NCBI GenBank assembly: GCA_902826505.1
Contig: CADEFG010000234.1
Location: 1-7,536 of the forward strand
DNA length: 7,536 nucleotides
From: an uncultured Acidobacteriota bacterium
GTDB taxonomy: Bacteria; Acidobacteriota; Blastocatellia; Pyrinomonadales; Pyrinomonadaceae
Direction: 5' to 3'
The notes beneath the pieces were generated by a model, which was not told the origin of the DNA, ran no database searches, and saw nothing but the letters and a program-made list of their open reading frames with translations. Below are positions 4,558 through 7,536 of the stretch, one piece after another (within the stretch, counting starts at the first letter, position 1; each line of letters opens with the position of its first letter). The translations under genes and the position numbers were made by a program.

Positions 4558-6783
4558 TTAATTGGCTAATCTGAGATGCGTGAATTCGCGGTTTTGCGCG
4601 ACGCTTGCCGGATTGTTGTTCGGAATAACATTTTGCCAGCGCATTTTGTCGTCCAGAATTGCCTGGGCATCTTCCGCCGGAACCGGACGCGAGAAAAGAT
4701 AACCCTGCCCGTATTCACAACCTAAGATTCGCAATTGATGAAGCTGATGGATCGTTTCGATCCCCTCGGCGACGACATCCAAACTCAAGGTTTTGGCAAG
4801 CGCGATGATCGTCCGGACGATCTCGCCGTTTTCCGAACCGTCTTCCATCGTGCTGACGAAGGAACGATCGACTTTGAGCGTATCGATCGGAAAGCGGTGC
4901 AGATAGCTCAAGGAAGAATAGCCCGTCCCGAAATCGTCGATCGAGAGCCGGATGCCGAGAGCACGCAGTTGTTTGAGCATCATGATCGTCGTTTCGGCAT
5001 TTTCCATGATCGCGCTTTCCGTGATCTCGAGCTTCAGACACGACGGGTCAACGCCCGTTTCTTGTATAATCCATCTGATCTGCTCGACAATATCGGGCTG
5101 TGCGAAATGTTTGCCCGAAAGATTGATGCTCATCATCAAGGATTTATTAAGCGGCGAGCGTTTTTGCCATTCAACGAGCTGCGCACAGGATTTTTGCATG
5201 ATCCAGAGCGTCAGCGGGACGATAAAATTCGTTTCTTCGGCGACCGGAATAAATTCATACGGCGGCACGATCCCGCGCTGCGGATGCTGCCAGCGCATGA
5301 GCGCCTCAAAACCTTTCAGACTCATCGTCGCCAGATCAATGATCGGCTGGTAATAGGCAAGCAGTTCGTCGCGTTCGACAGCGTGGCGCAAATCGGTTTC
5401 GAGCTGCAACAAGGTGACGGCGCGCGTGTGCATCGTCTGGTCAAAAACCATAAAATCCTTGTTGCGGTCTTTGGCGTAATACATGGCAATATCGGCATCG
5501 CGCAAAATATCCTCGGCATTTTCGTAACGCGAATCGTTGATCGCGATCCCGATGCTGATGCTCGTAAAAACCTGTTTGCCCGTAATGGTAAAAGGCGTCA
5601 GCAGTTTGCGGCGAATCATTCCGGCAAAATGAACCGCGTCCTCAACCGCCGAAATGTCGTTCAGAATGATACCGAATTCATCGCCGCTGAAACGCGCGAC
5701 CAGATCGCCTTCGCGCACCAGCGCCGATAAGCGTTTGGCAACGTGGAGAATCAAGCGATCGCCGGCTGAATGCCCGAGACTGTCGTTAATGGTTTTAAAA
5801 CGGTTGAGGTCTAAAAACATTACCGCGAATTTGGTATCGGTCTGCTGTTTCGATTTTTCGAGAAGCGTTTTGATCGATTCGATAAAATAATTGCGGTTCG
5901 GCAGACCGGTCAGCCCGTCGTGAAAAGCGACGTGGCGGAAACGCTCGCGACTTTCGCGCAATTCCTGTCCGGTCAATTCCTGCTCGTTGATATAGTGTTG
6001 AAGCTCTTCGATATGGCGTTCGGCTTGTTCGGCGCGGGCGCGTTCGGCTTGTTCGGCTTTCGCGGCAGTGGCTTTCAAATCATTCAGATAATGCCGGTAG
6101 GTCAGATAGATCAGCGCTGAAACGCCAGTTGTCGCCATGATCAGAAAAGGTTCGATCTGCTGAAAGGATTTGGTGAAAAATCCTGCCGAAACCGCTCCGG
6201 CAACATAAATTATCAGCGCATTGAAACAGTTTTCATACCATATTTCCCAAAACGACTTATTGTTTTTGGAAGCACCGAACATCGAAACAAAAATCGAATT
6301 GAACAAAAATTGAGCGAGCGCCATCGCGCAGAGCATTTTTGCAAAATTCGTCAGCGTTCCGCTTTCGGCGATCGCGGAAACGGAACCGAATAAATATCTC
6401 AAAAGATAAACCGTCGCAGTAGTTGACAGCGCGGCGATCGCACCATTTAAAAATAGTGTTTTTGTTTTGATGCTGATGCCTTTGCGTTTGAAATTCAGCG
6501 AGGTAAAAAGCGATTCAAAAGTTGCGAGAACGATCGCGACTTCCCCGCCATAGATCAAAAGCGCAATAAAAACCAGCGTGTCCGAAATCGTAAAATAAAG
6601 CTTGGTGCGCGGAATCTGGATTTGCAGATACGAACTGAAAAAGACTGTAAATAACGTAAAAACGACCAGACTCAGATCGATCTTGCCGAGCGGAAATTGA
6701 TAGATGGAAAGTCCCAGCGCCGCCAAACCTAAAAGCAGCGTAGTCCAAGCCAGAAGTTCAATTATTTTCGCCTTTTTCGTCAC
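4558..6783 (-). CDS. Membrane-bound GGDEF-EAL protein (diguanylate cyclase/phosphodiesterase)
   Basis: This 741-residue protein should make or break down c-di-GMP at the cytoplasmic membrane. Residues about 8-230 hold seven or so hydrophobic segments, an unassigned multi-pass sensor module. Residues about 238-282 are a charged coiled coil with a duplicated AEQAER motif. The GGDEF domain follows: HDGLTGLPNR (288-297), FLDLNRFK (323-330), an RxxD inhibitory site REGD (357-360) and, five residues later, the active-site loop SGDEF (366-370), a functional-looking variant. The EAL domain (about 460-710) has FEALMRW (E493), INLS (N554), LEITES (E586), DDFGTGYSS (616-624), K637, VVAEGIET (E673) and QGY (Q693), so its metal and catalytic residues appear intact. 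Both activities are therefore possible. ATG 6783 is the chosen start; GTG 6786 is an alternative, and no Shine-Dalgarno is visible. It is convergent with gatA and has a close paralogue upstream (7364-7536). Confidence 0.95.
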   Translation of the reverse strand: MTKKAKIIELLAWTTLLLGLAALGLSIYQFPLGKIDLSLVVFTLFTVFFSSYLQIQIPRTKLYFTISDTLVFIALLIYGGEVAIVLATFESLFTSLNFKRKGISIKTKTLFLNGAIAALSTTATVYLLRYLFGSVSAIAESGTLTNFAKMLCAMALAQFLFNSIFVSMFGASKNNKSFWEIWYENCFNALIIYVAGAVSAGFFTKSFQQIEPFLIMATTGVSALIYLTYRHYLNDLKATAAKAEQAERARAEQAERHIEELQHYINEQELTGQELRESRERFRHVAFHDGLTGLPNRNYFIESIKTLLEKSKQQTDTKFAVMFLDLNRFKTINDSLGHSAGDRLILHVAKRLSALVREGDLVARFSGDEFGIILNDISAVEDAVHFAGMIRRKLLTPFTITGKQVFTSISIGIAINDSRYENAEDILRDADIAMYYAKDRNKDFMVFDQTMHTRAVTLLQLETDLRHAVERDELLAYYQPIIDLATMSLKGFEALMRWQHPQRGIVPPYEFIPVAEETNFIVPLTLWIMQKSCAQLVEWQKRSPLNKSLMMSINLSGKHFAQPDIVEQIRWIIQETGVDPSCLKLEITESAIMENAETTIMMLKQLRALGIRLSIDDFGTGYSSLSYLHRFPIDTLKVDRSFVSTMEDGSENGEIVRTIIALAKTLSLDVVAEGIETIHQLHQLRILGCEYGQGYLFSRPVPAEDAQAILDDKMRWQNVIPNNNPASVAQNREFTHLRLAN
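6016..6057. repeat. 24-base direct repeat inside the GGDEF-EAL coiled coil
   Basis: The 18-base string GCGTTCGGCTTGTTCGGC occurs at 6016-6033 and again at 6040-6057, a period of 24 bases. On the coding strand it encodes AEQAER twice in the linker helix between the membrane domain and GGDEF. Copy number may vary among relatives, lengthening the coiled coil by eight residues each time. Confidence 0.7.
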
Positions 6784-7048
6784 GTTATCGTAGTTTTCTA
6801 CTTGATCGGGGGTTTAACAACAGGAAGCCAAAACCTGTTTTTAGCCTTTACTATCAGACGTTTAACATTTTCAACTTCAAGGAAATATCACTAAAAAATT
6901 ATTTTTAATAATGTTTTTTCTTTGCCTTCTCCAATCTTTTTAGCTCTCTTAAATCGCTAAAATTTTTGTTGAGTGTCCAAAATCATTACTTTCGGAATTA
7001 TCTTAATAAATAAACCGTGCTATTTTTCTTTTGAATTTTCCAGATACT
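6784..7048. other. AT-rich intergenic region upstream of the GGDEF-EAL gene
   Basis: This stretch is AT-rich, and I see no convincing coding frame. It must hold the leader and probably the promoter of the GGDEF-EAL gene on the - strand, but no pair of -35/-10 boxes stands out. A weak stem (AACAGG at 6819-6824, CCTGTT at 6834-6839, followed by T residues on the + strand) lies 36 bases before that start codon. I looked for a c-di-GMP riboswitch and saw none. Confidence 0.5.
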
Positions 7049-7252
7049 TCAATTGTCATCAGGCGGGGCAGCCCCGAAAACATTTTTCTGATTCTCAAAT
7101 TTTATCCCGATAAATGCCTTCGGAAAATCAACATTTATAAATGCAAACATTGTGCCGTCGGGCAAATTTTGAGAAATACTAGCTTTTTGTTGGTAATAAT
7201 GAGGTTTCGCCAATAGCCAAACACTCTTTACTCCGCCAAAATGGTCTGACCG
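7049..7252 (-). pseudogene. Possible decayed coding remnant, no recognised family
   Basis: On the - strand a frame stays open for 67 codons in AT-rich DNA, ending at TGA 7049-7051 and bounded upstream by TAG 7253-7255. The reading includes DHFGGVKSVWLLAKPHYYQQ and later LPDGTMFAFINVDFPKAFIG, which looks protein-like. It lacks a good start: the only upstream candidate is TTG 7213 (54 residues), with no clear ribosome site. A competing + strand frame covers much of the same bases. It may be a gene fragment or chance. Confidence 0.2.
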
Positions 7253-7255
7253 CTA

Positions 7256-7288
7256 TGTCAAATTGACCGAAACGCCTTCAATTTGACA
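7256..7288. repeat. Perfect 11-bp inverted repeat downstream of the second EAL gene
   Basis: TGTCAAATTGA (7256-7266) and TCAATTTGACA (7278-7288) are exact reverse complements around an 11-base spacer. It lies 75 bases beyond the stop of the partial - strand EAL gene. No T-run follows on the - strand, so it is not a standard terminator; a protein-binding operator or an mRNA-end hairpin are alternatives. Confidence 0.65.
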
Positions 7289-7363
7289 AAAATAAAACGG
7301 GATTTGAAATCTTCTTTTCCCATTTTTCCCCGAGTAACTTCGGTTGAATATCTTTTCGGTTGT

Positions 7364-7536
7364 TTATTTGGAAAGACGAAGCTGGGTGAATTCGCGGTTT
7401 TGCGCGACAACTGCGGGGTTGTTGTTCGGAATGACATTTTGCCAGCGCATTTTGTCTTCGCATATTTTTTCGGCTTCGTCAGCCGGAACCGGACGCGAGA
7501 AAAGATAACCCTGCCCGTATTCACAACCTAAGATTC
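7364..7536 (-). CDS. C-terminal end of a second EAL-domain protein (paralogue; 5' part outside window)
   Basis: The - strand is open from the window edge to TAA at 7364-7366 and gives 56 whole residues: LGCEYGQGYLFSRPVPADEA at the start, then DKMRWQNVIPNNNPA, ending in NREFTQLRLSK. This matches the end of the 4558-6783 protein almost residue for residue (that one ends NREFTHLRLAN). It includes the QGY motif of EAL domains and the same non-catalytic tail. At the DNA level 7482-7536 is identical to 4676-4730 over all 55 bases. The gene is therefore a tandem, same-strand paralogue, most likely also a membrane GGDEF-EAL protein, though only the EAL tail is visible. Confidence 0.93.
   Translation of the reverse strand, partial: ILGCEYGQGYLFSRPVPADEAEKICEDKMRWQNVIPNNNPAVVAQNREFTQLRLSK

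Noticed and set aside
793..4560. Insertion sequence or MITE explanation for the repeats
   Set aside because: Unit sequences differ between loci, there are no shared terminal repeats, no target duplications and no transposase.
4735..5730. Long open frame (331 codons) on the + strand
   Set aside because: It is antisense to the GGDEF-EAL gene, whose domains and motifs are unmistakable; the translation is rich in R, D and H as expected for a shadow frame.
7064..7076. GC-rich palindrome CGGGGCAGCCCCG as terminator or riboswitch part
   Set aside because: Stem of five with a three-base loop and no adjacent T-run on either strand, and no surrounding conserved elements of a c-di-GMP riboswitch.
7258..7524. 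- strand open frame of 88 codons at the window end
   Set aside because: It overlaps in another frame the partial EAL gene that matches the paralogue residue for residue; only its last third lies outside that gene.

Overview
The window reads as bacterial chromosome. Several genes are core bacterial functions (Maf-type pyrophosphatase, DciA, GatC, GatA), mixed with small secreted or lipid-anchored proteins and a large membrane c-di-GMP enzyme. Core genes such as gatA are locally GC-rich (43 of 60 bases G/C at 3421-3480). The spacers and one secreted-protein gene are AT-rich (18 of 60 at 2701-2760). Recognisable Shine-Dalgarno sequences are rare. The gene content, the small Sec-exported proteins and the short period-7 intergenic repeats remind me of Acidobacteriota (Blastocatellia type). 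That placement is an impression, not something the sequence proves.

Layout: 1-63 is the end of an unidentified + strand gene, followed by a strong intrinsic terminator (87-119). A small secreted protein (about 154-591, +) follows immediately and overlaps tail to tail with maf (562-1164, -). maf and dciA (1242-1715, +) are divergent across a heptamer inverted repeat. Then come gatC (1796-2077), a lipoprotein (2077-2586), a secreted protein (2587-3063) and gatA (3063-4463), all +, with junctions that overlap or abut from gatC onward. A repeat-built hairpin separates gatA from a convergent 741-residue membrane GGDEF-EAL protein (4558-6783, -). After a 580-base AT-rich spacer, the window ends inside the 3' end of a second EAL gene (7364-7536, -), a close paralogue of the first.

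How the genes relate: GatC and GatA are two of the three subunits of the tRNA-dependent amidotransferase; GatB is not here. DciA is the helicase-loading factor family. Maf hydrolyses non-canonical or modified nucleotides. The GGDEF-EAL pair points to c-di-GMP signalling at the membrane.

The most notable structure is a set of degenerate tandem repeats with period 7 (once period 8), usually arranged as two inverted arms. They occur inside maf (793-827), between maf and dciA (1162-1241), between dciA and gatC (1718-1799, with a perfect 27-bp palindrome), inside the lipoprotein gene (2080-2206) and between gatA and the GGDEF-EAL gene (4465-4554). They reach into genes: they supply the start codons of maf and dciA, abut or contain that of gatC, touch the stop of the GGDEF-EAL gene, add a segment to Maf, and encode the whole signal peptide of the lipoprotein.
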